From Hortaea werneckii (Eukaryota; Ascomycota; Dothideomycetes; Mycosphaerellales; Teratosphaeriaceae), in the NCBI GenBank assembly GCA_037044905.1, contig JBAOKB010000022.1, positions 1-64,000 of the forward strand: a stretch of 64,000 nt of DNA. Direction: 5' to 3'. Positions 51,614 through 63,078 of this stretch are shown here, piece by piece (positions within the stretch are counted from its first letter, which is position 1; the number at the start of each line of letters is the position of its first letter). A program made the translations under genes and the position numbers. A model generated the notes under the pieces. That model was not told the DNA's origin and did not search any database. It was given only the letters and a program-made list of their open reading frames with translations.

Positions 51614-51795
51614 AGGAGAAGGAGAAGAGGAGGGCGGACGAGGAGGGGGAGGAGGGGGGTCGGTGACGGTGACGTGGATGCTGGTAGCGGGCGATAGGTA
51701 GGATTTCAGTTCCGAGGAACGACCCCCGCCGTCCCAAGTCCGTCCGCAGTTCGGCTAGGGAGGGAGAAGAAGAAAAGGTGTGAATGGGTGGGTGT

Positions 51796-51831
<36 letters not shown>

Positions 51832-52805
51832 GGTGAAAGGAACAGGCGACGTTTCTTTTTCCAGAAGTATCGCTCCGTCTGAAAAGAAAAAGGGAAAAAA
51901 GGAATAGGAAAAGGAAAAGGAAAAGTCCTCCATAATGTGTAATCCCCTAATATATTCATTCGGTATTTTTTTAATATCAGTCCCATTCGACCGTGATTTC
52001 GGGCGGGGTTTGTTGGGCGGGAGTTGCGGGTGCGGGCGTGGGCGTGGGCTGCTGCTCTAGTACTTCTTCTTCTTCTTTTTCCTCCCCTTTAGTACGCTCT
52101 TTCTCCTCCTCTTCCTTTTCGTTAACTTCCTTCTGAATCCCACCAAATACGTCCTTCTCTTCCGCCCAAAATCTCCTAGATTTGCGGTGAGGGGGGTAAA
52201 AAGGTGTATCCCCATTGCTGTAATTTCGTCCCTCGCTTGACTTTCCGCACTTCTTCTAGCGTTCTCTCGCCCTTCTGTCGAGTGTGCGGAGCACACGTTA
52301 TAAATTTCCAAAATCCTGGTCGTAAATTGATGGATGGAGACGAAGTCTCCCTTCTCCTGACTTGCCCCTCTCTTCCTCGCTGGCCCTTTTTGTGCTTCGA
52401 TACCCTCTTTCCGTCTACATCCTTAGCTCCGCTTTTTAGCTAAACCGGGCGAATGCAGAGATGGGGGAGGTGCTGAGGACAAGCGTTCGTCTTAGGAACA
52501 ATCCCTTCTCTCATGAGAGAGCAAATATTCCCCTCATATGGACTTCGACTGGGTTCATTCGAGTGCCTTGAATCGCCTATATCTCGCGCCCAGTGGGGAG
52601 AAAAAAAATCATCAACCCCTTCTCCTTTAGTTTTCCCTTATAACTCCCAAGAACCCCTTGCAGCGCACACACAACCCGCTCCTCCCTTTCGAATCCCGAA
52701 TTCTCCACCTCTTGCGCACTGTATATCATCCCTAAAAAACCCCCTCCCCTCTTTGACCTACACCCAAGAAAAATATCCACCCCTCCCCCTTAAAGAAAAT
52801 CCTTC
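51614..52805. other. Low-complexity convergent spacer
   Basis: 1.2 kb between the basic-protein gene and the mitochondrial carrier, which converge. Strong G-rich (51614-51690), G44, then A-rich (51880-51930) and C/T-rich (52070-52180, 52340-52800) blocks. No gene. Confidence 0.55.
51796..51839 (+). repeat. Poly-G run, 44 bp
   Basis: Uninterrupted G44 about 180 bp downstream of the basic-protein stop codon, in a G-rich block. Such a run can fold into G-quadruplexes and is a hot spot for length change; the assembled length may not be exact. Confidence 0.9.
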
Positions 52806-53987
52806 CTACCGCAACTCCTCCTCCTCCTCAGGCCTCAACCCGACCAAGAAATCCCTCGTCATCTCAAAACTCAACCAACTGCTCGCCATACTGGGGGCGA
52901 CCTTCAACAGATTCGGCGCAATACCCTTATACAACCCTCGAATGCCTTCCTGGCCCACAATCACCTTGACGGCGTCGAAGATGCCCTTGTACTGGTAGCC
53001 CATGCCGGACATGGTGTTGATCTGGAAGCGGCGCCGGAGGACGTCGAGCGGGTAGGTGCAGGTCTGGGCGACGCCGCCGGAGATGGCGCCGGCGCAGAGT
53101 TTGCCGACGGGGGAGGGTTGGGTTTGGTCGGGCGGGGTGAAGGAGTGGCGGACGGATTCGTAGATCATGAAGTTCAGGCCGACGTAGGGGGCTACGCCGG
53201 CGACGGTGGGGATGATGCCGCGGTAGAGCGCGGGGAGCCCGCCTTCGGTCGCGTACATGTGCCGGAGGGTGGCCCACATGCCGGGGAGGCGACGTGGGGT
53301 GGAGGGGTTGGTGGAGGAGGAGGAGGACAGGCCGGAGAAGGAGGCGGATTGGATTGATAATCGGGTCCGGACTATGTCGAGGGGGTAGGTGAAGGTGACG
53401 GAGGTGATGCCTGCGGTGGCACCGCAGAGGAGACGGCGGGCTGGGGAGAGCGGTTCGCCGGGGGAGGCTTCGAAGAACTGTATCAGAATCCTGTATTAGC
53501 TGTTGTCCATACGACTCCTCCTTTTCCCTAAATCTTATTCTATACTCTTGGCAGGACGTACCCTCTTGTAAAAGTTGTAACTCCCAAATTGCACAGCACT
53601 GTAGGGCACGATACGGATACAATTCGTCCCGTTGCCGGCCATCATACCCTTAAAGCCTTCCTCGCGCCAGATCTTGCCGAGGGCTTTGCTGATACTCATC
53701 TTGTACTCGGTCCGACTGCCAGTTTGGACCTGCAGGAGGATCTTCAGCCGTTCGAGGGGCGAGACGACGGTCCGTGAGACGGCGCCTGCGACGCCGCCGG
53801 CAATAAAGGAGGCGACGACGGCTTGAGAGACCCAGGCTTGGAAGCCGAGGAGGGGGGCTGTGGTTGGGGAGGGGGTGGTGGTGTCCATGGTGGAGGTCGG
53901 CGTTTGAGATTGGTGTGGTTGTGGACGGGGTGGATCTGTCGAGGCGGAGGCGGATAGAGGCGGCGGCGGCGGTGGTCGAGCGCTCAT
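52806..53987 (-). CDS. Mitochondrial carrier (YPR011C/SLC25A42-like)
   Basis: Inner-membrane solute carrier. Exons 53987..53562 and 53477..52806 (84-bp intron), about 365 residues. Three Px[DE]xx[KR] signatures: PLERLK (in SRTVVSPLERLKILLQVQ), PLDIVR (in TYPLDIVRTRL) and PLDVLR (in TYPLDVLRRRF), one per repeat, six TM helices. Closest recall is to the yeast YPR011C carrier of adenosine phosphosulfate, sharing GNGTNCIRIVPYSAVQFGSY. The N-terminus is long and Pro-rich; the start could be at 53987 (MSARPP) or at 53888 (MDTTTPSP). A Ser-rich loop of about 20 residues interrupts repeat 2. Confidence 0.85.
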
Positions 53988-54170
53988 TGCAGGCGTGACC
54001 GGATGACTTGGGCTTTCATCGGGGCTGGCGCGTGGCTTTCTGACTGTCTCTGTCTGGCTGGATACCCACGCGGGTGAATCCGGGGAAGGCCTGTACTGTC
54101 GGAGGTGGTGGTGGTGAATGTTCAGTATTGTTTGGCGGCTATCATCGCCTATTTGGTGGGTAGACCTTTC

Positions 54171-54219
54171 CGGAGCGGAGCGGAGTGGAACGGAGTCGTG
54201 GAGTGGAGAGGAGCGGAGA
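54171..54219. repeat. GGAGC/GGAGT degenerate repeat
   Basis: CGGAGCGGAGCGGAGTGG and related units over about 50 bp, about 190-230 bp upstream of the carrier start. Confidence 0.7.
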
Positions 54220-54395
54220 TGTTGTGAAGGTGTTCCTCCAGTACAGTAGCGAGTAAGGTAGCTGGGTATGCAACTAAAGCCGCGAACTGAACTGCAGTGC
54301 TTTGCTCTACCTCCTACGATCGCCTGGCCCCTGCGCCTCCGTCCCGTCTCCGCGGCTGGGGGCCTCCACGGAACACTGACCCTGATTCCTCCTGG

Positions 54396-54401
54396 CACGT
54401 G
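54396..54401 (-). promoter_or_regulatory. CACGTG (Cbf1/bHLH-type) site
   Basis: In the carrier orientation it reads TCACGTG, the form bound by yeast Cbf1 with Met4. About 410 bp upstream of the proposed start. Function inferred. Confidence 0.4.
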
Positions 54402-54641
54402 ACCTTGAGTGATGGTAGAAATATTCAAGTGTGGAATCAACCACGTTGCCGCACAGAATGATGAAAAGAGAAGGAAAGAAGGAAATAAAGCGAGGCAGGA
54501 GAAAGTAGAAACTTCAAAGGTGTGTAGGTATAAGAAAATCTAACATTTTGTCGCTCATATGTCCAACATCATCACTATGCTCTTCCACCATCTCTTCTCT
54601 GCCTCCTCATCATCCCAATCCCTTTCTCATCCTCATTTAAT

Positions 54642-57600
54642 TTAAAACTCCCCCTCCCCTCCTTCAAGCTCCACTCGCCCAATACTCATGACCTCCTTCT
54701 CATCCTCGACCTCATCAGCACTCAGTCCCAACGCACCAACACTGCCACCGCCTTCCGCCTCCTTCCTCTCGCGCGCCTGCGCCGCAAGCCGCATACCGAT
54801 GCGGTTCGTATACTCGACCAGACTCCGCTTCTGCGCCGGGTTGGCGAAGACTTTGCCGCCGGGTCCGGCCATGAAGGCGTCGAAGACCGTCTTGTCCTGC
54901 TCCACGAGGTCGAAGAGGGAGAGGAAAGCGGCTTCGGCAGCGAGTTTGACTGGGATGACAGGATCCCGGACGCTGGCGAAGACGGGGGGCGCAAGGACGG
55001 CGAGGTGGGAGGAGTCCTCTTTGGAGGCATCGTCTCCCGCGACCAGGGAGTGGTTGCGGCGCGTGATCGTGCGGATGACGACCAAGGCAAGCCGGCGGGT
55101 GTCGACTGGTCCGCCAGGAGGGATGACTTCGGCCAAGGCCTGGAAGAGAGGGCCTGCGGTGGCGGAGTCGAGACCGCTTTCGCCTCCAGTTGACGGCTCG
55201 TAAAGGAGGTACTTGCCTGCGGCCAGGACGCAGTTGTCCTTGATGAACGGGTCCCGGTGGCGAATGCCCTGACAGATGACATTCTGAGTGATTTCGCGCA
55301 GCGAGCCTTGCGACGGGAGGAGCAGGGAGTCGGTCGCCTCCACCAAAACGGCGTTGAGGGAGAGCACGGAAGACGCGGTGAATTGCGTGGTCAATACCCG
55401 ACTCTTGAGAAGACCCACGGCAGCATCGGACGGAAGCGCGTGGATCAACGCACCTAACAGGCGAGCGTAGGTAATGTTCGAATTGACATCCTCTGCCGCC
55501 GAAGCCTCTGGGGAAGAAGAGTCGATCAAGCCCAGGATAGAATTGCGTGAGACATCGCTCATATTGCCGCCGGCTTTGCTGACAACTTGGTACAACGCCT
55601 TGAGCATGGCATTCTTCACACCAGGATCCGTGGTCTTGGACCCGGTCACAAGCTCGGCGACGAGAGGGTCCACACGAGGCGTCATTGTGATCAGGGTCCC
55701 CAGCGCCCGAGCAGCTCTGGAACGCAGGACCTCGCTCGTGGGATCCGCGAGGGATTTCGCAAAGGTACGCTGGAGCTGGGGCAAGAACGGTTTGAGGAAA
55801 GCCGGAATCTTCTGTAGGAGGTTGTTGAGGGTGAGAAGGATCGCGGCTTTGAGGTCCGTCGATCGCTCCGACACAACACGGATCAGAGGTCCAGTGATTT
55901 GAGTGACGAATGGCTTGAGACCCTCTGGTGCGGTACGGTCGATAAGGTCGGAGATGGCCAGCGCAGCTTGTGTCCTCTGTTCTGCAGAACCGTTCATAAG
56001 ACCCTGCAGGAAGATCGGCAAGATGGCATTGATGCCCTTCGGTAGCGAGAAACCTGGTAGAGGATGCCCTGCTACTCCGACTTGGTTCAGCGACGTCTTG
56101 GTCGAGAATATGAGCGATTCCATTTCCTCCTTCCGCAGACGTTGAGTAAGGGTGTTGAGCGCCGTCCAAGCAGCCTTGACAACCTCGGCATCGCTATCAT
56201 CGAATGCAATGAGCAGTACACGGATGAGGTCAGGGTAGTATCGCGAGAAGTCGAGCTGGGCCTTCTCGAAGAATCTAGCGAGATGGATGTCCGCTATGGC
56301 TCGGCGGCGGTGGTCGTCATGTTTGACTAGCGCTAGCATGGCGCTCATCATAGTGTTGAGACCGTCATACTCATCAACGGACAGAAGAATCGTGTCAAAC
56401 GAGCTTTCGAGTTCAGCCTTTTGAGCCTCGTCTTTGGTACTAACGATGTTGTCCATGATCGCGTTAAGAATGTTGGGCAGCCTCCTCGTCATAGACGAGC
56501 TAGCCACTTCCGCCAACGAAGCAAGAGCGCGAGCATTGAAGGCAGAGATAGGTGACGTGAGGAGGTTCGGCAGCAAGTTTGGCAGGATGATGTTGGACCT
56601 CGTGGACTCCGTCAGAAGGGTCAGCAGACCAGCCAAGGCATGCTCGGCCTCGTCTTCGGAACGGAGCAAGCTGAGCAGGTGCGGCAAAACTTGGTCGATG
56701 GCACGCTTTCCGATAACCTTCTGCAAGGAATCGAAGGCCTCCGCAGAAGCTTCTCTGACATCCTCATCAGAATCGACAAGGGCTGCGCGCACAATCGAGA
56801 TGAGAGTCTTCTCATAGTCTTCGAGTGCGTCAGGTGAAGCAGAAGCGATGAGCTCGCGAATGGCAATACAGATACCTTGCCTTGCGTCGCTGTCTGTCGC
56901 AGAGTGGAGAGCTTCTTCGAGCGTGGGAAGTAGAGTAGCGAGCACGCCTTCGCCGGCTTTGCGGATAAGCTCGCCGAGAGCATTGCCTGCGATGACCTTC
57001 TGCTCCATGTTCGAGCTTGCTAAACGACGGATGAGCAGCTGAGTGAGCACAGGGATGAGGTCGCGCAGCGTTCTTGGAGACGAAACGAGAGCCTTCCAGA
57101 CGTTGATCGCGGCCGTCCGCACAAGACCAGAGGTATCGCAGCGACAGATGTACAGCGCTGAGAGTACCCTGTTGCGCTTCTCCTCGCCAAGTGTCTCCAG
57201 CAGAGACTGTCCGGCTTCGGTGGCGTTCTCTTCCATATCTTCCGCCTCTGTCTTGCCACTGATTCCAGTCAAGTTAAACAGCAGGTCGCCCACAAGCTCG
57301 ACGGAGCTGAGACGAATGCGGTAGCTGTCGTCGCCCAGACCGCGCTCGAGCTCCGGCAGCAGCAGGTCCACAGACCGTGCGGCAAAGTTCTTGACAAGCA
57401 AGCGACCAGCCCGCAGAGCAGTCTCGCGAATCGACTCGATGTCGTCTGCCAAACCTGCCAGAATGGGTGGGATAATTCTGGCGAGGTAGTTGGCAAAGCT
57501 CTGCCCGAAGCATGCTGGCAAGAAGATGAAAAGCGACATGAAACCCTCGCGAATGGTAGCCTTGGAGCTCGAGACGTTCTGCAGGATCGTTGGCAGGGTC

Positions 57601-60600
57601 TCCTCCAGACGGCCTGTACCCAAACCAGCAAGCACTTCGGAGAGGGCTTGAGCAGACCCCAGCCGGTCGCCAGCGCCACTGTCTGACTTGAGAGTCGCCA
57701 TGAGGCTGGGGATAAGGTCGGGCAAAGCGTCTTCTCCAAGCTTCTCAATCATGGAACCGAGGGCCTTGGAAGCCGTAGCTCGCGTTGTCGGGACAGGATC
57801 AACGATGGCCAGGCGAAGGCCAGCAACGAGAATTGGTAGATGCTGGCTAAGGTCTTTCCGCTCAGTCAAATGAGCCAGGCTGCCAATGATCTGGGCAGCC
57901 TTGCGCTTGGTACCAGACCGCTCGCCGAGACCACGCTCCAGAATACGAACCACAAGCGCCAGTGACGGCGCATCAAGGTAGTGCAGGAAGTTGACCTTGA
58001 TGAGCGCGTCGAGAGCGTCGTCCGTGAACTTGGTTGGATCGCTCAGGGCCTTGAGCAAGATATCGACCTGGCTCTTGACTTCAGGGTTGGTGATCACGTC
58101 ACCGAAACGCTGCAGACTGCGCTTTGCAGAAGCTCTGACCTCTTTGTGGGTGTCGTTGAGGACATCTGTGAGCGGTGGAATGATTTCTGGAAGGCTCACA
58201 GCAAGCTGATTTGGATCAAGGTAAGCCATCGCGCCTAGCGAATCACTGGCACCCTTCTTGCTACGCCATTGAGATTCGTCAAGACCCTCTAGCAATGTCG
58301 GCAAGATCTGCTTAACGCCAAAAGAGCTGAGCGTGGCGAAGCAAGTCTTCGCAGCGTCCAGACAGGCCTCTCGGACGTCTGCAGAAGCATCACCGAAGCC
58401 CGCGAGTAGCTGAGGCACGACTTGGATGACATAGGGCTCGAAGATTCGGCCGAGCATGAGGGAGAGGAGCTCGTATGCAAGGAAAGCTCCTTGACGCTCG
58501 TTGGTGTCCTTCTTGTTCTCACTTGCCGCCCGGAGAGTGGAAATGAGTCGGCTTTCGCGCAGTGCAGCAATACCGCGGCCCGCGACAATGCCAGCCAGGC
58601 CGTATGCGGCTCCACGTCTGTCGGCGTATTTCTTGCCATGCAGCGTTTCGTTGATCATACGCGACATGTATTGACTTGCTTGGCTGCTAGAAGCCCTTAC
58701 AAGCGGTGGCAGACAGTGAGCCACGGCATACTGAACCGACTCTGACGGAGTGCTAAGGGTAGATAGCAGACGATCCACGACAGCAGGAACCCGGCTGTCG
58801 CCATGAGGCAAATGGCGGGCAAGAGCACCATATAAGATCACAACGGCTTCGTTGACAAGATCTTGCGTTTGTGTGCTGTCTTTGGAGCTCTCAAGCGTGC
58901 TTTCACACAACTTCATCAATGGCTCAACCTGCTCCTTACCTTTCGTGGATACAATTGCCGTTGCAGCGTCCACCATGCTGTCTCTTACGGCATCGCTCCG
59001 ATCAGCCAAAGGCCCACTTTCGATGAGGAAGCTAAGGAACGGAACGAGATTGTCTTGAGGGAAGACACGTGCAAGCTCTTTGAACGCGAGCGCAATGCCT
59101 TGGCGCGCTTCGAACGGATCAGACAGGTCCTTTTTGATCGGCATGCCATATCGATCGAGCTCGGGCTTCTTTGGCTTCGCAAGTTCAACGTAAGTTTCTT
59201 GCAAACGGCTGAGTATGCGCTCGAACTCTGAGGGGTTAGCTTCAAGAGAGGCGGCAATGCTGCGCGCGGCGGCACGTCTGAGCTGAACGTCCTTAGAGTG
59301 AAGGTAGGGCAAACACTTCTCCGATGAGTCTGGAGTGATCTTCAGATCGTTCTCTTGCCAGATCTCTTGAGCGACCTCGACATGCTCTGGGACGTCGTCA
59401 TGGCAGGCTAACCACACTTCCTCGTAGAACTCGCGGTCGGCTAGCTCTAGCTCGGCACTTACGGCTTGCAACACCGCTCCGCGAACCGACTGGTCGGGAA
59501 CTATGGCACCCTTCACCACGGCGTCTGTCTCTGCTTCCTTCATATTTGGAGCAACGCATCGGCAGAGGTCTGTGAAGCAGTCTTTCAACGGCCTGAAATG
59601 CTGCGCAAATCGTTGCATGGCGGTGATGAGGATGCTGAACAGGCGCTCACGTGGCAGGCGAGTATCGCTGCAGGCTTCAGTGTGGAACGAGAGTACCTCG
59701 ATCGCGAGCACAATCTGCTCGTCGGCGTCCTCGGCTTCAGCACGCTCAATGCCTCCCTGCTCAAGGACGAGGAAGACCAGCGCCAGAATGTAGCTAAGCG
59801 TGACCGTCTCAAATGGTCTTTGCTCGCCCAAGAAACGCAAGCGGTAAAGTAGTCGGGTCACGAGGTCGCCGAGAGGCTCGGCAAGGAGGTTTTCGGGGAG
59901 CATGGTAATTCCTGCTGCGCGTAGAGTTGCAACGCCAACAAACGGGCGTAAGGGGCCCAATCTAGTCGAAGTCTTGTTTGCGCACTGAAGGTAGCCGATT
60001 GATGCAGCATCACCCAAAACCAGTCCAGCGCCAGCTTGTATGACTTCGAATAGGAGCTTGACCGACGGTCCAAACCACTCCTCTGCCTCTGTCGGCGGGC
60101 CGACTGCAAGAGCACTGATCATGCCGATGCCACGCCGTAAATGAGCATCGACATCAGCGACCTGCTTTCGTATTGCCGACTCCTTCTCAAGTTGGGCCTT
60201 GACCTTCGCCTGCTCATCTGGGGTGAGCTTCTTGGTCTGGCCCTTCTTTGCCGCGAGCTGAGCTCGAAGCTCCTCTTCCCACTTCAGTGTGTCGTAGTCA
60301 CGTGTGTTCTTACTGATTGGCTGAGATTGGCTTTGCTTGGAGAGGACGTCAATGAAGGCGGTACCTTCTGGTGTGCGGTAGATTGCAGCCTCTGTGGGGC
60401 CAATATCCGCAAGCTTAGTTGGCTCAAGGTCCAAGGAGATCTGGGAGACAATGAGTGGTGTCAGTGTCTCGGGAGCAACGAAGGCAAGTTCTGCTGCTGC
60501 ACCATAAGCAGCAGATTGGAAAGCAGGAAGCGACCTCCAGACGGTGTGGTTCGTTATGGCAAGAATCTCGGCGAGACTGTCCGGTGGCGCTGCGGATGCT

Positions 60601-62836
60601 AGAGCGCCTGGGTCAGTGCCAGTGCGGAGGCAAAGCTCGATCCAAGAAGCGCGGGGAATAAGCTGCGGACGAGACAAGACCAGTAGCTTTAGAAGCTGCC
60701 TTTCCACAACCTCCTTTGCAACTGCCTTTTCCCCGTGTGGCATACTGTCCGGTGCAAGACAGATCGCCTTCAATACCTTGGAGAGCTCACCACGTCCAGT
60801 CTTTGATGACACTGCTGCAGACTCCTTTGCCTCAAGCTCGACATCCTCGCACCACTGCCACAGGCCGTCAGTAATTGTCTCGGAAACTTCGGCCGGATGC
60901 GAGACGTAGAGATCTTGAAGAGCATTGACTGCTTCGTTCCTGACCTTAGGTGGCAGGCTGCCACCAACGATGAGGAACATGATTGCCTGGGCCCACGCTG
61001 TACGCAGTGCACGAGAATCGTCGCCCTTGGGCAGCTGTGAATAAGTTGACGACAGGGCACGTAAGCACCATCGAAGATCTTCCTCCCCAACCATCTTTGT
61101 GCAGACGCGAGGATTGATCAAGAACGATGGCTTCGGCTCCAAAGCAAGCGCTCGCTCAGCTATACTAGCCTTATCGACTACAGAGGTGTTTTTAAGCTTG
61201 CTCATAGATGGAATTGTTTTCAGACAAAGAGCGGTAACGGCACATGCTACAGGTACTTGGCCGCTTTGCACTGCTGGAAGGGGGTTGGCGACGACCTCAT
61301 TGTAAATGTCGATGAGTTTGCCAATGGCAGCGTCCATAAGAGAGGCACTGCTCTCTTTCTGCAAGGTCTCCTGGTCCAGGTTCCAGTACAGGTCCGCAAA
61401 ACGCAGAGTCCATAGACGTCTCATAGGCAGCCTCTTCTCGGCTAAACCTTTGACGAAGGCGTCAGTGGCGCTCGCCTCGAGCTTGATGTCGTGCTGGAGT
61501 GCGAACGCAACATTCTGTGTAAGCACGGCCATTTCGGCAGACGCGGCAGCCTCGTTCGCCTCCTTCGTCGCCACGGGTGTGAGGCCTTGCATGATCTTGA
61601 CAGCAAGGGAGCTGCTTGCAACCAGCGCACCTAGCATCTGTGCGTGTATTACCCGTTGTTCCGCGGATGACACCTTGTTCGTCTTCAGCGGCGTTAGGAT
61701 CTCGTCCCCGGCCTTCTCCACGAGTTTCTCATCGTGGCATCGTTTTGCTATAGCCTCAAAGGTCCTCAACGCCCCGTCTCTGATCGTAGCGTTTGTCGAC
61801 TTGATGTTCGACAAGATAGATTTGAGGAGGTTGTTGGCCAGCACATCTGAAAGATCAATGCCATCCGGCAGTGATAGGACAACCGGCGCCACTAGGTCGT
61901 TCAGTACCACTTCTGGTGCACGTAGTAAGGACTTCTCAATCGATGGCGTGACATCCTTCTTAAAGTCTTCTGATGTGATGAAACCTATCCAGAAGTCGTG
62001 CAGAGCATTCGAAATGTAGGTCGGTAATATTACTCGCGAACCAAGCATCTCGCGCCAGTAGAATTCGACGTAGTCGGCTTTGCGGGCCTCAACAACGGAG
62101 ACCATATCGGGCAGTCTCTTGCATACACCGGCAACGACTCCCAGTAGCACAGCATTCTTCGGTATTGGGGCCGCAGCCTTGGCCGAGAGAGCCGTAATAG
62201 CAGCGTCGATAGCTTGGGAGCCAAATTCCGACTTTGCGATGGTTCTCAATGCTCGTCGACTCACCCGCAGAGCTGTGGATACGGTGCTCTCCTTGGGCTG
62301 GGACGCCATCAAAGTGTTTAAGGAATTGGTCAACGTGGCCAAAAGCTTTGGGCTCCAAGCTTCCCATAACGATCTCTTTGCTGCGGCATGTTGGATGAGT
62401 AGTGAGCTCCACCTCACCAGAACGAAAGCATTGGCAGGTGCGATGGCAACCTTGTTTGACTCTGTTTCTAGCTCTTGAATGAAGGCTGGTAGCGTATCTT
62501 CACCTTGTGGTATTGAAGCAATGGCAGAAATGCATGACTCCACTGCCTGACGAGATCTCGTGTCGACGTAACGGGCGTAGGTATCGAGAAGAAGCAAAGA
62601 AATAGCAGCTATCTCTTGATGTGATGCACCTGATAATGGTTGTTAGATCCGTTAAGCTCAATGGACCTCATGGTCTTGCCCGACGAGGCGGTGGATGCTT
62701 ACCTACCTTCCAATATGCGGCCGTGCAAGCTGTTCAGCTCCGCGGTCCTACGCTTTGTTGAGTTGGACAGGAGGACACGACGGAGTCCTATGATGTCGAA
62801 CTCCGGGGCCTCCCCATTGACCGCCGCTTCCGCCAT
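54642..62836 (-). CDS. GCN1: GCN1, ribosome-associated activator of Gcn2
   Basis: Scaffold binding ribosomes and the RWD domain of Gcn2 to sense amino-acid starvation or stalled/collided ribosomes. Exon 1 is 62836..62707 (MAEAAVNGEAPEFDIIGLRR) and exon 2 is 62629..54642, 77-bp intron; total 2705 residues, close to yeast Gcn1 (2672). Almost all of it is HEAT-repeat helices. The middle (about 1350-1700) corresponds to the eEF3-like region, for example RRGAAYGLAGIVAGRGI and the SDSLGAMAYLDPNQLAV block. The Gcn2-binding region lies further on, near residues 2050-2400. The C-terminal ten residues are acidic. The reading frame is uninterrupted over 8 kb. It is divergent from a helicase gene across 242 bp. 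Confidence 0.95.
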
Positions 62837-63078
62837 CTCGTCCCTGGGTATTCTACAAATGCGGAATGAGGTGGGTAGGGTCTCTTCACAACAGCGGCAG
62901 CTTGGAGAGCGCCATGTGCAAATCTCCAGCGAACAGCGGAAGTGTTCCGCGCTGCGTCACTGGCTGGGTACCTTGCACTGGACTTTTGAGATGATCGCAA
63001 CACTCGCGCCCGAGTTTTCGCTCGCGAGACAACAGACGGCCTGGACTCTGCAACTCTTTCTACCCCAAATCCGCCACC
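62837..63078. promoter_or_regulatory. Divergent promoter, GCN1 / DEAH helicase
   Basis: 242 bp shared head to head. No TATA box seen. The helicase start has context CCGCCACCATGG. Confidence 0.55.

Larger units (their letters stand above)
53988..54641. promoter_or_regulatory. Carrier promoter and GCN1 3' flank
   Basis: 654 bp between two minus-strand genes. A GGAG(C/T)-rich repeat is at 54171-54219 (CT-rich in the carrier sense). A CACGTG lies at 54396-54401, reading GTCACGTGCC toward the carrier. Confidence 0.5.

Noticed and set aside
54688..62478. Many plus-strand open frames inside GCN1, up to 237 codons
   Set aside because: Antisense shadows of a GC-rich 8-kb coding exon.
62595..62597. 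Apparent GCN1 start codon in exon 2
   Set aside because: The codon is TTG; splicing to the exon starting at 62836 restores the conserved N-terminus with a real ATG.
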